From the NCBI RefSeq assembly GCF_014839805.1, contig NC_051131.1, forward strand, positions 12,760,913 to 12,824,912: a DNA stretch of 64,000 bases, in the 5' to 3' direction. Below, in pieces: positions 25,622 through 36,296 of this stretch. Under the pieces are notes generated by a model, which was not told the DNA's origin, ran no database searches, and saw nothing but the letters and a program-made list of their open reading frames with translations. Position numbers and translations under genes: made by a program. Origin of the DNA: Manduca sexta (Eukaryota > Arthropoda > Insecta > Lepidoptera > Sphingidae). Within the stretch, counting starts at the first letter, position 1. Each line of letters begins with the position of its first letter.

Positions 25622-25944
25622 AGAGGTTCCCAAACATATTTTACTGATAGATCATTTTCAAAATTTTACTGGTGGACCCCCTGCAACTAAATCTCTACCG
25701 TATTCTTCAGAATATGCAAGTTTGTACATGTAAGTCGCTGTGCTTCTTAAAATATTATCTGCCTACAGTAATAGGTGAAGTCAAGTCACCATTTTAGTTC
25801 TTTACTAGCAAAACCAGATACATTTTCGTGGACCCCCGCTTACGAATTGTAAATCCACATTTTTTGGTCACACCAACTCCCGACTCCTGTTGTGGCTCCC
25901 ATTCACCCATGGGGGTCCACCTGTACCACTTTGGGAATCAATGC
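25622..25944. mobile_element. Old hAT-like non-autonomous repeat
   Basis: The left end CAGAGGTTCCCAAAC and right end TTTGGGAATCAATG are imperfect inverted repeats of a hAT-like terminus. Internal 'gtggacccc' and 'gggggtccac' are also inverted. No matching 8-bp duplication was found, so the copy is old or the ends are misplaced. Confidence 0.5.
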
Positions 25945-27028
25945 CTTACAATATTCACATTAGATATATTAATAAAGAATTGTTAAAGTATTGAATATTT
26001 AAGAACAGTGAATGTGTTGCAGGGATATTTTGAATGCTTGCAACAACGAACGGAACTTTGGTATATGGGTTTTAGATTTTAACTCGGATAATTAGACACA
26101 TGCCTTTGAAATTTGGAATTAGAATATAATAACTGCTAGTTCGTTTGTATAAATGTGATCCAAACCAAATTTGAAGCCGGTATAACTGGCTTGAATATTG
26201 GTTGTTTACAAAGGATTGTTTGTTTGCTGAGAAATTTCTCAAGAGTGTCAGGCGAGTTATGTAAATGTTTGAATTTCTCCTAACGCCAACATCAATAGCA
26301 TCACAAGACTTAAGTATTTATTGCAAATCCAGTGATGTAAATTATTTTTATTAAGTATGCTACTGTGCTGAATATTGAATATGCATAAATATTTAATTGA
26401 AATTATTAGTTTGATAGATAAATATTAATGAAACAAAGACACTTAGTAGATATAGGTATAACTATATTTTAAACCAATAGAAATGTGTACATCGAAGGAA
26501 TTGCATAAAGTATCAAATATCCTCAAATAGTTGATGTAGTTTTGTCATGAACAGGGTAAGAATTGACATTGCTAAGTCACTGATATCTGTAACTTGCATA
26601 AATAAATGCAGGTAAAGTATTCAATTTTCAGCTCAGTAGTTTTCCTGCAATTATGTTAAGGTTTAGATTTTAAGGTAAATAGTGGAGTATTAAATTGAAA
26701 CGATACTCAGCTACGAAAAGCTTCGTATAATTTTATTTCTGATCATTTTTCATTCGATGCCTTTTTGTAATATGCTCAAAATTTCTGAGATTATACGCAA
26801 CAGATTTGTTTCTGATGTCTGCTATTCCTGTCTTTCTAGTCAATAGACGTCCATAGCAAGTGCAATTTACTTTCATTTTAGTGAATTTTAGATTACGTAT
26901 ATTTATCTGTGCAAGTTTAAACCAGAAATGTAATGTTCTATATTAAAAAAAAATATTTAGTTTGAACTCAATTTTGGCCCCACATAATCAGTGCATTTTG
27001 TTGGTGACCGAGGTGTGGCGTAGTTTAA

Positions 27029-27358
27029 TGCGGTCCTAGGTTGGGCCAAAAAAGTAATTGTGACTGGGTTTTTCCTTCTCAAATATTACTTAGTCGCAGC
27101 TTGGGGTGTGAAAGTTGGCGGTATGATACTCCCGTGCCTCGGAAAGCACTTAAATTTGTTGGTTCTGCGCCTCATCTCTCTCCGGTCATGTCGGATTGCT
27201 GTCATATCGAACTATGAGAGTGAAGGAGCAGAGAGTGCACCTGTGTATTGCACACACACTTAGCATTATAATATCTCCTGCGTACCTGGCTGATCTCTGT
27301 TGAGATGAGCCGCAGTGGCCGAAATTCGGCTAGGAGGGATTCATTAATTCATTCATAT
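27029..27358 (-). repeat. Dispersed repeat family R3, copy 2
   Basis: Reverse-complement relative of 13076-13356: 'tgtgactgggttttt', 'cgtgcctcggaaagcac' and 'gccgaaattcggctagg'. An open frame of 67 codons inside it is part of the repeat and not a gene. Confidence 0.65.
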
Positions 27359-28654
27359 TTTCTGGTTTTATTAGTAGCAATGTCGTTCAGGGTTATAAAT
27401 AAATTAATTGTTTATTTTAAATTAACTGTATTTGGATAAGGTCCAAAGTATTTTTATCAATTTGAACCTATGCTGTCTATTTCTTTGCGAAGTGCTTTCA
27501 TCTTATACATTTTCTCGTTGTTATAATATTCTATTAACCCTCCGGAGTTTGGATTGTTTTTTTTTGTTTTTATGGAGTTTTTAATGATTTTACATGTGAG
27601 ATGAAGTCGATTTTTACATTATACAATTGCTTGCTTCCATTAGTAAAAAAATATCATTTTTATTTTAAACTTTTAAATTGTGGCAATCGTTTGTTATTTG
27701 TACCGTGAATTATTGTTCAAGTAAAAATGATTGGTATGTTATCATTTTTAATGATGTGAAAATATTTCTTACAATGGAAGTCTAGTAAATATTTTGCAAG
27801 TTGCAATCAATGCATTGTTGTACATTATTTTAAAAACTGTATATTTATATGTGTTATATGAAGAAATCCCATTTTTTTACTTACTATTAATTATTATTGG
27901 TCACAAACATCAGGTACAATTTTGAGTATTATTAGGTTTAACAATAAATTGGATTAATTAAATAAATTCGAGTTACAACTGACGTGTTTTGTACCGATTT
28001 TTATTTTTATATTGGGTTTTATTTTAGTTATATTTGCATTGTATATACACTTCTTTGGGGTACTTTTTATATAAAAAATCTGAAATTAAACATATTTTAT
28101 TTTTATTTCTAATTCTGATTTAATTTAGGGTGCGGTAACTGTTTTTATTTAATATTTATGTATTTTAGTACAAAATATACATTGTTTTATGCTTTGTATA
28201 CTATGTAGTAGTCTTTATTGGTAAATCTGTGTTTTTATAAAGTTGAAATAGGCATGAAGAAATTTTGTTTTTTTCACAACATTTAGTACAAAGTTTCCAA
28301 TGCTTCAAACGACAAAATCCAATTACTAGAATTTACTTCTACACAATTTTCTGTTTACGTTCCGTTATCAAAAGCAATAAACACAATAAATCGCTTTTTA
28401 TCGCAATTGCCAATTACTAACATTGTGTGATTTAGGTAAATGACTTAACAAACTAAAACTGATTTTATGTGTCTGTGATTTTTGATGTTTATGTCATGAC
28501 AAGTTTTTTTACTTTAAATAAAGTTATTAACTTATATGTGTTTTTATTTCGCTCCTTGTTTGATGTGTTAATCACAATTTTTGAACTGCACTAATGCTTC
28601 TGGCAATAATTTTTATGTGTTTGGAATTATTAATGAATTTTTAATAAATTTCAG

Positions 28655-28724
28655 GTCCAATGAAGATTATGAAGTATTTGTGCAATGTGCTAATAATAAA
28701 TATCGAAGAAGTAATTTCAATTGA
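28655..28724 (+). CDS. Ero1L: Candidate terminal exon of Ero1 (22 extra residues)
   Basis: TTTCAG|GTCC gives an acceptor whose phase fits the donor at 16023: the split codon stays AGG (Arg). The frame then runs SNEDYEVFVQCANN and on to TGA at 28722-28724, making a 517-residue protein. An AATAAA follows at 28982. Against it: the exon is short, 12.6 kb away, and the unspliced frame already ends where human ERO1 nearly does. I rate it as a possibility only. Confidence 0.35.
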
Positions 28725-28780
28725 AGCGTATCTCACTTTATTTAGAGTTGTTTTTTGCGTACGCTTAGAATAATGTGGTA

Positions 28781-28916
28781 TTAAGGTGCAAGTCCGAGTC
28801 GAGCCCCAGACCACAGCCACAGGCTGCAGACTGAAAGTAACACTGGATTCTATGGATTTCTATGAAGATGATTCCGAGCAACGCGACGTTGTAGCGTCTC
28901 GGACTTGTACCTTTAA
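28781..28916. mobile_element. Small TTAA-flanked MITE (TTAAGGTGCAAGTCCGAG ends)
   Basis: The left end TTAAGGTGCAAGTCCGAG and right end CTCGGACTTGTACCTTTAA are near-perfect inverted repeats of about 18 bp, both with TTAA at the tip. The element is 136 bp including the TTAA copies and has no coding capacity. The ends differ from the palindromic family at 12.7 kb, so this is a second TTAA-type family. Confidence 0.75.
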
Positions 28917-28981
28917 GTTAATTGATACCGAGAGAATATTGTGTGCATATAATAAGATAGGTTTCCATTCACAAAAGCAAT

Positions 28982-28987
28982 AATAAA
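28982..28987 (+). terminator. Candidate poly(A) signal AATAAA
   Basis: AATAAA lies 258 bp after the candidate Ero1 terminal exon. It is relevant only if that exon is real. Confidence 0.3.
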
Positions 28988-29184
28988 TGTATTTGTTTCA
29001 TAGAATAATTAGTTTTAAATACAATTGTAAGTTTGTAATTTTAAAAATGTTACTAGAGTCAATGCACGAGTTTTTTAGAAAAAGAAAAATAATTATTATA
29101 TATTGGTACAATATTAGCCATTCGGTTCGTAAGCGCTCTATGGAGGGCAGCATACGACTGAATTTAAGAATATAAATTTGAAAA

Positions 29185-29360
29185 TATATATCGGGACTTT
29201 GATCCGGGAAAACTTGCACGCGGACGGAGCCGAGAGCAAAGCTAAAGGCTTCCTCGATAAATGAACTATCCAACACTAAAAGAATTTAATAATTCGAACC
29301 AGTAGTTCTTGAGATTAGAGCGTTCAAACAAACAAACTCTTCGGCTTTATATAATAAGTT
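29185..29360. repeat. Helitron-like dispersed repeat end
   Basis: It contains 'ggacggagccgagagcaaagc' and 'caaacaaacaaactcttcgg', sequences I associate with common lepidopteran Helitron-like repeats. The 52.67-kb region carries the counterpart ('tactaatatataaa..gtttgtttgaacg' and 'gcggagccgcgagcaaaagc'). The class is from memory of similar repeats and remains tentative. Confidence 0.4.
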
Positions 29361-29681
29361 TTTTTTTTAAGTTTTGTGTACTTTTTTTGGTGACAATATT
29401 GTGGAAATATGCCCAGTGGAAGAGATCGTAGCGGGATCGTGTGGATTGTCTTCGGTAGTTTTTAACGCCAATCGCTTCGTCTAGTAACACTGAACAAATG
29501 GCATCACATAAATGCCTCCTTCTTATACACCAATAGTTTTTAAAACCAAAAAATATACGTTATCTGCAATCATTCCTGAACACATATTTGCAAAAATATG
29601 TCGTCTAATTATCACAAAAAAAATATAATTATTGGTCAAAAGTAACATTGATTCATGATGCTGGTTTTCTAGGAATCACTA

Positions 29682-29947
29682 GGGGTTGTCAATTAAATAC
29701 GTGAAGCTCGAGGGGGGGGGGAATAAAATCACGAAATATCACAAGGACGCGGGGGGGGGGGTTGTAATGAGATATCACGTGTATTATTTTTCCTTGATCG
29801 CGCGATTTAATGTAAAGATTTCAATATACTTTGTGCCAAAAAATACACGTGATCCTCTGGGGATAGGAGTAGTCTAAAACCTCACCACATATCACCTGGG
29901 GGGTTAAAAAGTCACTGAAAAACTTCGTGTGATTAATGGACGACTCC
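29682..29947. mobile_element. TA-flanked terminal-inverted-repeat element with G-runs
   Basis: The left end GGGGTTGTCAATTAAATACG pairs with the right end (reverse complement GGAGTCGTCCATTAATCACA), and TA lies immediately outside both ends. Inside are two runs of about 10 Gs (near 29712 and 29751) and one of 6 (near 29897). A TA target and this terminus would fit a Tc1/mariner-like MITE; the assignment is tentative. Confidence 0.55.
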
Positions 29948-30309
29948 TAAGTCAATTCATACAGTTTCATAGTTTTTATTATCTTATGATTCAGTAAATT
30001 ATCTTTTCCTACGCACATATAGCATTATTTGATGCACGACAAACTGACAAGTGGTAGTATTTGTTACTAGGTGTTGTGTTCACAGCTTTGTCATTTACAT
30101 GTAAATAAAAATTCTGACTGCACATTTACAATGTCTTATTTCTTCATAATACATGTTTTTTGGTAATAAAAACTATTGGTGTATTAAACACGTATACATC
30201 ACATTGAGATAAATAAATGATTTTATATAAAACGCGTGGTTATTTCTTGTACATTACCCATACGTAGATGATATGTGCTGTAAAATGACTTATTTATTGA
30301 AGTTGAATG

Positions 30310-30430
30310 ACCAGACAAGCATTACGCTTGCCTGATGGTAAGCAGTACCCATAAACTATAGCAACACCATACTTAGGTCAAAGTTCTATGATTTTGCATT
30401 AGACGTTGATACCCAAAAAGGACCCTACCC
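30310..30430 (-). repeat. Dispersed repeat family R2, reverse fragment
   Basis: 'gcttgcctgatggtaagcag' followed by 'acccataaac' and 'gcaacaccat' mirrors the end of the 8.9- and 54.5-kb copies in reverse complement. Confidence 0.55.
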
Positions 30431-30524
30431 ACAGTATGGTCGAAAATGAGCCGAGTATGCCAAATTAGTTTTAGTCTATAAGGTCTATATTTTCCATCAG
30501 TAAAAATATCTTGGTTAAAATATG

Positions 30525-30891
30525 TTAAGGTTATAGCTTAAGGTCCATTTTTCATACATTTTGTTTCACCTTTAATCTGGGTAACTAAACAAGTATTGAC
30601 AAGTAAAGAATTTAAATTCACGTCTAGTTAGTGATTAGTTCTCGCAGTTGAAAAAAAACGTAAAAATAATTAATATGCATGGATATTTCGGTCTTTAAAA
30701 TTTCGTCGTATTAAATTTTAAAAACCGAAATATCCATGCATATTAATTATTTTACGTTTTTCTTCAACTGCGAGAACTAATCACTAACTAGACGTGAATT
30801 TAAATTCTTTACTTGTCAATACTTGTTTAGTTACCCAGATTAAAGGTGAAACAAAATGTATGAAAAATGGACCTTAAGCTATAACCTTAAT
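30525..30891. mobile_element. Palindromic TTAA-flanked MITE, copy B (both arms intact)
   Basis: A 367-bp element that is almost entirely one long inverted repeat. From TTAAGGTTATAGCTTAAGGT the left arm runs to a short loop near 30708 (AATTTCGTCGTATTAAATT), and the right arm returns the same sequence to ..CCTTAA. The arms are roughly 170 bp and nearly identical. The tips carry 'ggttatagc' where the other copies have 'ggcgatacc'. An RNA copy would fold into a long hairpin. Confidence 0.9.
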
Positions 30892-31067
30892 TTAAACTTT
30901 TTATTAACAAAATATAAAATAGAATATCAATGAGCAAAAATACGATTTAAACTTCTTCACTAACTCAAAACTATCATTTTGCGGGTTGTATCTTGTTGCG
31001 TATCTACGTCCAATTACAAAGTATGAAGTACTAACTGTGTGGCACCTCATTTTCGATGTCACTGAGC

Positions 31068-31210
31068 CGTAGAATGTTAAGGCTCAATGCCCAGTAATTA
31101 TGGCTACAATATCCTCTAAGTCGGAACACATCAGTGTATGTACACTGTTGCTTGGCGGTAGAAATAGATATTGCAGTGGTACCTACCCAGACGGCTTCTC
31201 ACAACCGTCA
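31068..31210 (-). repeat. Dispersed repeat family R2, reverse copy (upstream portion)
   Basis: It contains 'actgttgcttggcggtagaa' and 'ggtacctacccagacggc', the reverse complement of the 54360-54480 part of family R2. Confidence 0.6.
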
Positions 31211-32489
31211 CATCTACCACGAGTACAATGCCGTGGCTTTGAGGCAGAATGACCTAGTCGCTTTATATTTATTAATGATTATAAAGATTAATGTCAATTA
31301 TTAAAACGATTTATATACAGCCCTGATTCTGAGGCCTCAGATAATGTTTCTACCTGCCTAATAATCATAGTTTTCGCTTATTCCATTTCATGAAAGTGGT
31401 CATATGGTCATTAGGGGGCGAACTACGTACCAAATAGCGTAACCTCGCCTCGCAACACTCTATACTTACATTGGAATCACATTCATATCAAAATGTGAGA
31501 AAGTAAATTCATGATTGTGATCACATGGAAAAAAAGAGTATGGTCATACTTTTATAAATATCTTTATGTATAGGTACTTACACATTATTATGTTTTAAAA
31601 TTTGAATTTAAATTTAAATAAACGCGTGGGTTGCTCGGTAACTATATAAATTAGTGTCCGATATAATGCCGTGCTAAGCTCAAATGCGGTATCTCAAAAA
31701 AAAACAAAATTTTGATTTTTATGTTGTCAGATAGCTTAAAGAAATATCCATCCAATGAACTTACCTAAATAACGGTATCTTGTTTAGAACTTGTTAAAAC
31801 AAACCTTAAAAGAGTTTCTCTATCTCAGTTTTACATACTCTAAAACTATATTTACGAAACTTCGATTATCTTGAAATAAGGTTTCCCTGACATAGCGCTT
31901 TTGCGCTTAGCAAATTAGGGAATAAAGTATGAGTTTCTGGGATAGGGGTCAGCTGACCAAGCCGTGTCTCGATTTTTTTTTTCCGGAGATTCGTAAATAC
32001 AATAAGACTGACAGCGCTTTAATACCATCATCTTATTCAAAGTCTGATGGTTTTAACTTTAAGCTTTTGTGTACAGTGATATAGAAATAAATATATCACG
32101 AAATATTACAAATGAATATGAACCTAAGGATATTCACGAAACATGTAAAGGTTATTATTTATTGATAAGACTTAGTATCTTAGATCATCAGCGTGATAAG
32201 GGTACCTAATGTTCTTGAATTTTTTTCCTTCAATTTACAAAATGTATGTAAGTCGCAAATATCTTCATATTCGTTAAGTAGTAGTTGTGTTTTTTAAACA
32301 TGTGGGGAATTCCAAAGACCTGGAAGTATTTAAATGTAATCTTATTTCACCGAAGCGTTGGTACGTACCTAAACAACAGTTATAATCAGCTTCCACGGGA
32401 ACGCCTAAAGATCTTGCCTTCCTAACATTTAATTGATTAATGGGACATTTGCCCTAATCATTGTGAGTGTTACTATATGTGTAGCAGTT

Positions 32490-32692
32490 AGTGGCGTAGT
32501 GTAGCAGTTAGTGGTTTTGGTCACCCAGAGAGGACCCTAAATTTGCCACCCAAGGCTCCGGGCGGGACTAAAAAAGTACCTAAGTCCATCGAATAAAAGC
32601 CTCGCGCACCCCCTCGCCACTGGTACATGTGACAAAAATAAAAAGATATTTGACGCATTTTGCCGCACTGTTCCAACTACGCTACACCACTG
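32490..32692. mobile_element. Probable hAT-type MITE
   Basis: The left end TAGTGGCGTAGTGTAG and right end (reverse complement CAGTGGTGTAGCGTAG) form an inverted repeat of hAT style. An internal partial duplication 'gtagcagttagtgg' blurs the left border. No 8-bp duplication was found. Confidence 0.45.
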
Positions 32693-34079
32693 GTATGACA
32701 TGTAAGTTAATTAAAAACCTGTTTTCACTTATTTACTGATGGTTTTTAAATGGGATAATAAAAGGAGCTGTCTTCATGTAAAAGGTTCTTTGTTAAGGTA
32801 AAATGTTATAAGATTTTAATAACTGTTTTTAAAACTTTTTAAGAAGTAGCTACAGAGGTCAAGTTAGTGACTCATAATGTCTCATCTCAACACACACCAT
32901 ACAAACATCGCATTTATAGCTGAGGTGCGCCCCATCTCAAAGATGTTTATAGAACCTCTCTCAAGGTAACCAGGATCATTCCAAAAGGTACTTTAATGAA
33001 AAGACGGACTCAATTAATGATTTGATGGAGAATAAAGATGTTTTTTGTCTTAATTACTAAAGATAAACGTCACTAAATGCTTGCGTGACAAAAACGACGT
33101 AGCCATCCTGAGTAACAAGTCATTCTGTACCACGTAAATATCATTAAATCCGAGCATTGTGCGTCACCAAAGCCTACGTGTTTACCGACGGATGGACAAA
33201 AGTATTGTTGATTATGTTTATCGCCGTGGTTTCCCACGATAATATATCTTCAGTATTTATTTACTTTTCAAGACATTATATTTTATTACGTGTCGCTTAA
33301 TTGATTAGGTTTTAATCCCGTTTAATACTATTATTTAAATAACTTGGCAGTATGGTCTGGTTACATTGTCCAAAATTTTCAAGGCTTAATTAATTTTAAT
33401 AAACTTTACCTCTATATAATATATTATAGCCTCTTTGACTTACTTATCTCATACACAAGAAAAATAGTCGTTTAAGTATATTTTTTATTTGACGAATGGG
33501 GTGAATAGCTGTATTGTGCTTTTTCGTTATCATACCCACACATTCTTCAAAATACCTAGACCTACTGATAAGGTATATTTTTTACTCTTAATAACTAGAA
33601 TAGTTTGACACGGATTCCATATTTAATTATCGCCTATCGCATGCGGGGTATTTACCGACCATTTGTTATTTTGCTTTTGTAAGTACCCATTTGTTATTCA
33701 AAAGCCCTACTTTTTTCTTCGTTACCGCTCGTATTTTTTTTTCAGATTATTAGTCCCTGTGTGCGTCTTCCTGTCCTGGGAATTGATCTATCAGATACTG
33801 TAACCAGTTGAAATGTGAATGTGATTATCTGTGATTCCAACACCTGTGATACATAAGGAAAACACGGATAAGGTACCATATCCGTGAAGTATAGCTATTT
33901 ATCGGAGGGTAGAATATGATTAAGTATTTACTGTCATTAATGCGTTTCGAATTTGCCAAAGATGAACATAGAGCTATCAAGCAATGTTATAATAATCTAT
34001 GCAGTATGTTATTTCAATAGCTTTACGTAAATTTGAATGTATTAATATTGACAAGTATTAAGGTTTTTATTTTTGGGGA

Positions 34080-34440
34080 ACTGCCGTGTTTATCACCGGG
34101 GGTACCCTGCTAACGGTGTACAAGCGATCCCCGGCTTAGCAACCATGGCAATCCCATGATGAGTTATCATAGTTAGTGGCCCTACCGCTATCACTGCAGG
34201 CTCGGTAGCCTGCAGCTAGACGGTCTTAGTGCCCGGGAGGAAGCAGGGAGGGGATAGAGGGAAGGAAGAGAAGAGGAAGGAATACGAGTTCTTAGGATGG
34301 TTGGAAGGAAGGGAAGGGAAATGTTCACGAACCTTTAGACAGACCTCAATGTGAATTTTGCAACCAAGAAGCATGCGGCACGACCTGTGCGCCCAGGGTC
34401 GCGGCAAATGTACCCCCATGCATGGGCGTGCATTTGGTGT
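34080..34440 (+). repeat. Dispersed repeat family R4, copy 1
   Basis: It contains a purine-rich GGGAGGAAGC.. block and 'cgcggcaaatgta'. The reverse complement shares 'acatttgccgcg', 'attgaggt' and 'cgtgaacatt' with 52370-52620. The class was not recognised; an open frame of 67 codons on the minus strand is part of the repeat. Confidence 0.55.
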
Positions 34441-34984
34441 GGAAGTATTAACGTTGAAAACATAAAAATTTCTTGAATATTTTTTTTACAGGATTAAGAT
34501 TAGTAGTATGTAAAAACTTTTAGCAGAATGAAAATTTAATCCCTTGTTATTTCAATTCTAATATTATTGTTCTCATATTTTTTAGCACCTTCAGATTTAT
34601 TGTGCTATGAAATCGTGTTATGTAGTTTACATTATAAACAACCTTGACGCAAATGCGGCAAATTCACATAATAATCGATGGTGATAACAAAACCTCCCCG
34701 TTAATCGCATGACGGAATTTAAAAATTATTTAAAAATCTATAACGAAATCTTTAAATTAAATTGACGGCCAAATTCTCTTGATCTAAAAAAATATATAAG
34801 TAATGCTAATAATAAACCTAATCAATTATTTTTCATTTATTAATTTACACATAGACAAATTTGCTTGTCAAAAAATTTGACAAAAGTTGATAAATCAGAA
34901 ATGATTATTTAATATTCTATACTGCACTAACTTCTTAGCAAATAGAAGAGTACACAAGATGCCGCCATAGTGGCCTGCGTAAAA

Positions 34985-35140
34985 GTGTCGTGTTGCGGGG
35001 TCAGCCTGTGTATATCCGGTTCTTAAAGGCCGGCATAATTGTGTCAACTGCCGAGAGGTAACCATCTCTCGTTAGTTGACATTCTATTGGACCGCACTTC
35101 ACTTACCATCAGGTGCAGTGCAGTCACTTTGGCTTGCTGG
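34985..35140 (-). repeat. Dispersed repeat family R1, reverse copy
   Basis: The reverse complement carries GATGGTAAGTGAAGTG, the CCAATAGAATGTC block and ACACAATTATGCCGGCC. It lies directly next to a degenerate SINE family 1 copy. Confidence 0.7.
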
Positions 35141-35145
35141 TATTA

Positions 35146-35443
35146 AAAAAAATTCTACCCTGTTATTATATACTGCCCACTGCTGAGCGACCTCTACTGT
35201 TGAGGATTTAGAGTTTGGAGCTTAGTCCATCACGCTGACTTAGTACGGGTTGGTATACTTCACAGAGTATGTTATACTTCAACGTAGCAAACGATTATTG
35301 GTAAACAATACACACACAATTTCGAAAAGCTAAGTGTGTGCACTTAAGTTCGTGTCCGCTCTCTGTCATTTGTAAGGTTCTCAACTTGCGGACATGGGTC
35401 TCTGCAGACCATTCCATTTCCAAATACGCTATCATACTTTACT
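35146..35443 (-). repeat. SINE family 1, degenerate reverse copy
   Basis: 'ctgttattatatactgccca' at the left, then 'cttagtccatcacgctgact' and 'gggttggtatacttcaca', and at the right the remnant of the tRNA-like head ('acgctatcata'). It is more diverged than the copies at 7.6 and 52 kb. Confidence 0.65.
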
Positions 35444-35510
35444 AGGGACTTTAATCAGATCGGACCTCTTGCCATCAATAAGTTCGATATATCGATATAT
35501 TTGTGAGAGC

Positions 35511-35729
35511 TTAAGGCGATACCTCGATACCTTTAAAATTTCGTCATATTAAATTTTAAAGGCCGAAATATCCATGATTATTAATTATTTTTACGTTTTT
35601 CTTTCAACTGCGAGAACTAATCACTAACTAGACGTGAATTTAAATTCTTTACTTGCCAATACTTGTTTAGTTACCCAGATTAAAGGTGAAACAAAATGTA
35701 TGAAAATGGACCTTGAGGTATCGCCTTAA
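35511..35729. mobile_element. Palindromic TTAA-flanked MITE, copy C (left arm deleted)
   Basis: It starts TTAAGGCGATACCTCGATAC, jumps almost at once to the loop (35534-35560), and then has the full right arm to ..GAGGTATCGCCTTAA. Compared with copy A the opposite arm has been lost, judged by loop polarity. Confidence 0.85.
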
Positions 35730-35894
35730 TGGAAAGCGCTACTTGATGCGGCACCCGCCGAGCGGTTTTGAAAAAAAAACTTTCAATATATGTAGTGGTT
35801 ATATTCTCTGAGAGCGACAAAACAAAGTGTTTTGTATAGCTGTTGCAAATATTTTAATTTACATTTGTGTGGGTAGCGTGCCTATATCACTCAC

Positions 35895-36296
35895 CAGGGC
35901 CGTAGCTAGACTTGAATTTAAGGTAGGGCAGCTGTTATTACAAGCAGGGCGGAAATAAAAATGTTACTAGATCTGATCTGCTCAATCGATTTTTGGTTTT
36001 GTTGGTCTTGACTTGTGAACGTGAGTAAAAAAAAATAAAATAAAAAAAAAGCTTAATACTTACGTAATATACAGATTGTAACAAAATTCCCTTAAATCTC
36101 GAAAGAGCGTTATTTCACTCATCAATACGAATAACTCCTACTATGGGACCAACTTCCAAATAATAAAATAAAAAACCCGCTGCTCCATTTATTTTCATTG
36201 AGTAGTAATGTACAATTTAGTTAATTATTAAGGTAGGGCATTCATATTTTAAGGTAGGGCATTGCACCATAATGCCCCCCCCTAGCTACAGCCCTG
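35895..36296. mobile_element. hAT-type MITE with 8-bp target duplication (one mismatch)
   Basis: The inverted ends are CAGGGCCGTAGCTAG on the left and CTAGCTACAGCCCTG on the right. Flanks are TCACTCAC (35887-35894) and TCGCTCAC (36297-36304), matching at 7 of 8 positions. 'aaggtagggca' occurs inside three times. There is no coding capacity. Confidence 0.82.

Larger units (their letters stand above)
16028..28654. other. Ero1 3' flank or long terminal intron (12.6 kb)
   Basis: AT-rich DNA without recognised exons. It contains dispersed repeat R1 (19480-19620), a nested hAT element with a retrotransposon fragment (20111-22966), an old hAT-like repeat (25622-25944) and repeat R3 (27029-27358). 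If the GTAAGA donor at 16024 is used, this is an intron; if not, its first part is 3' UTR and the rest intergenic. An AATAAA lies at about 18599. Confidence 0.6.
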
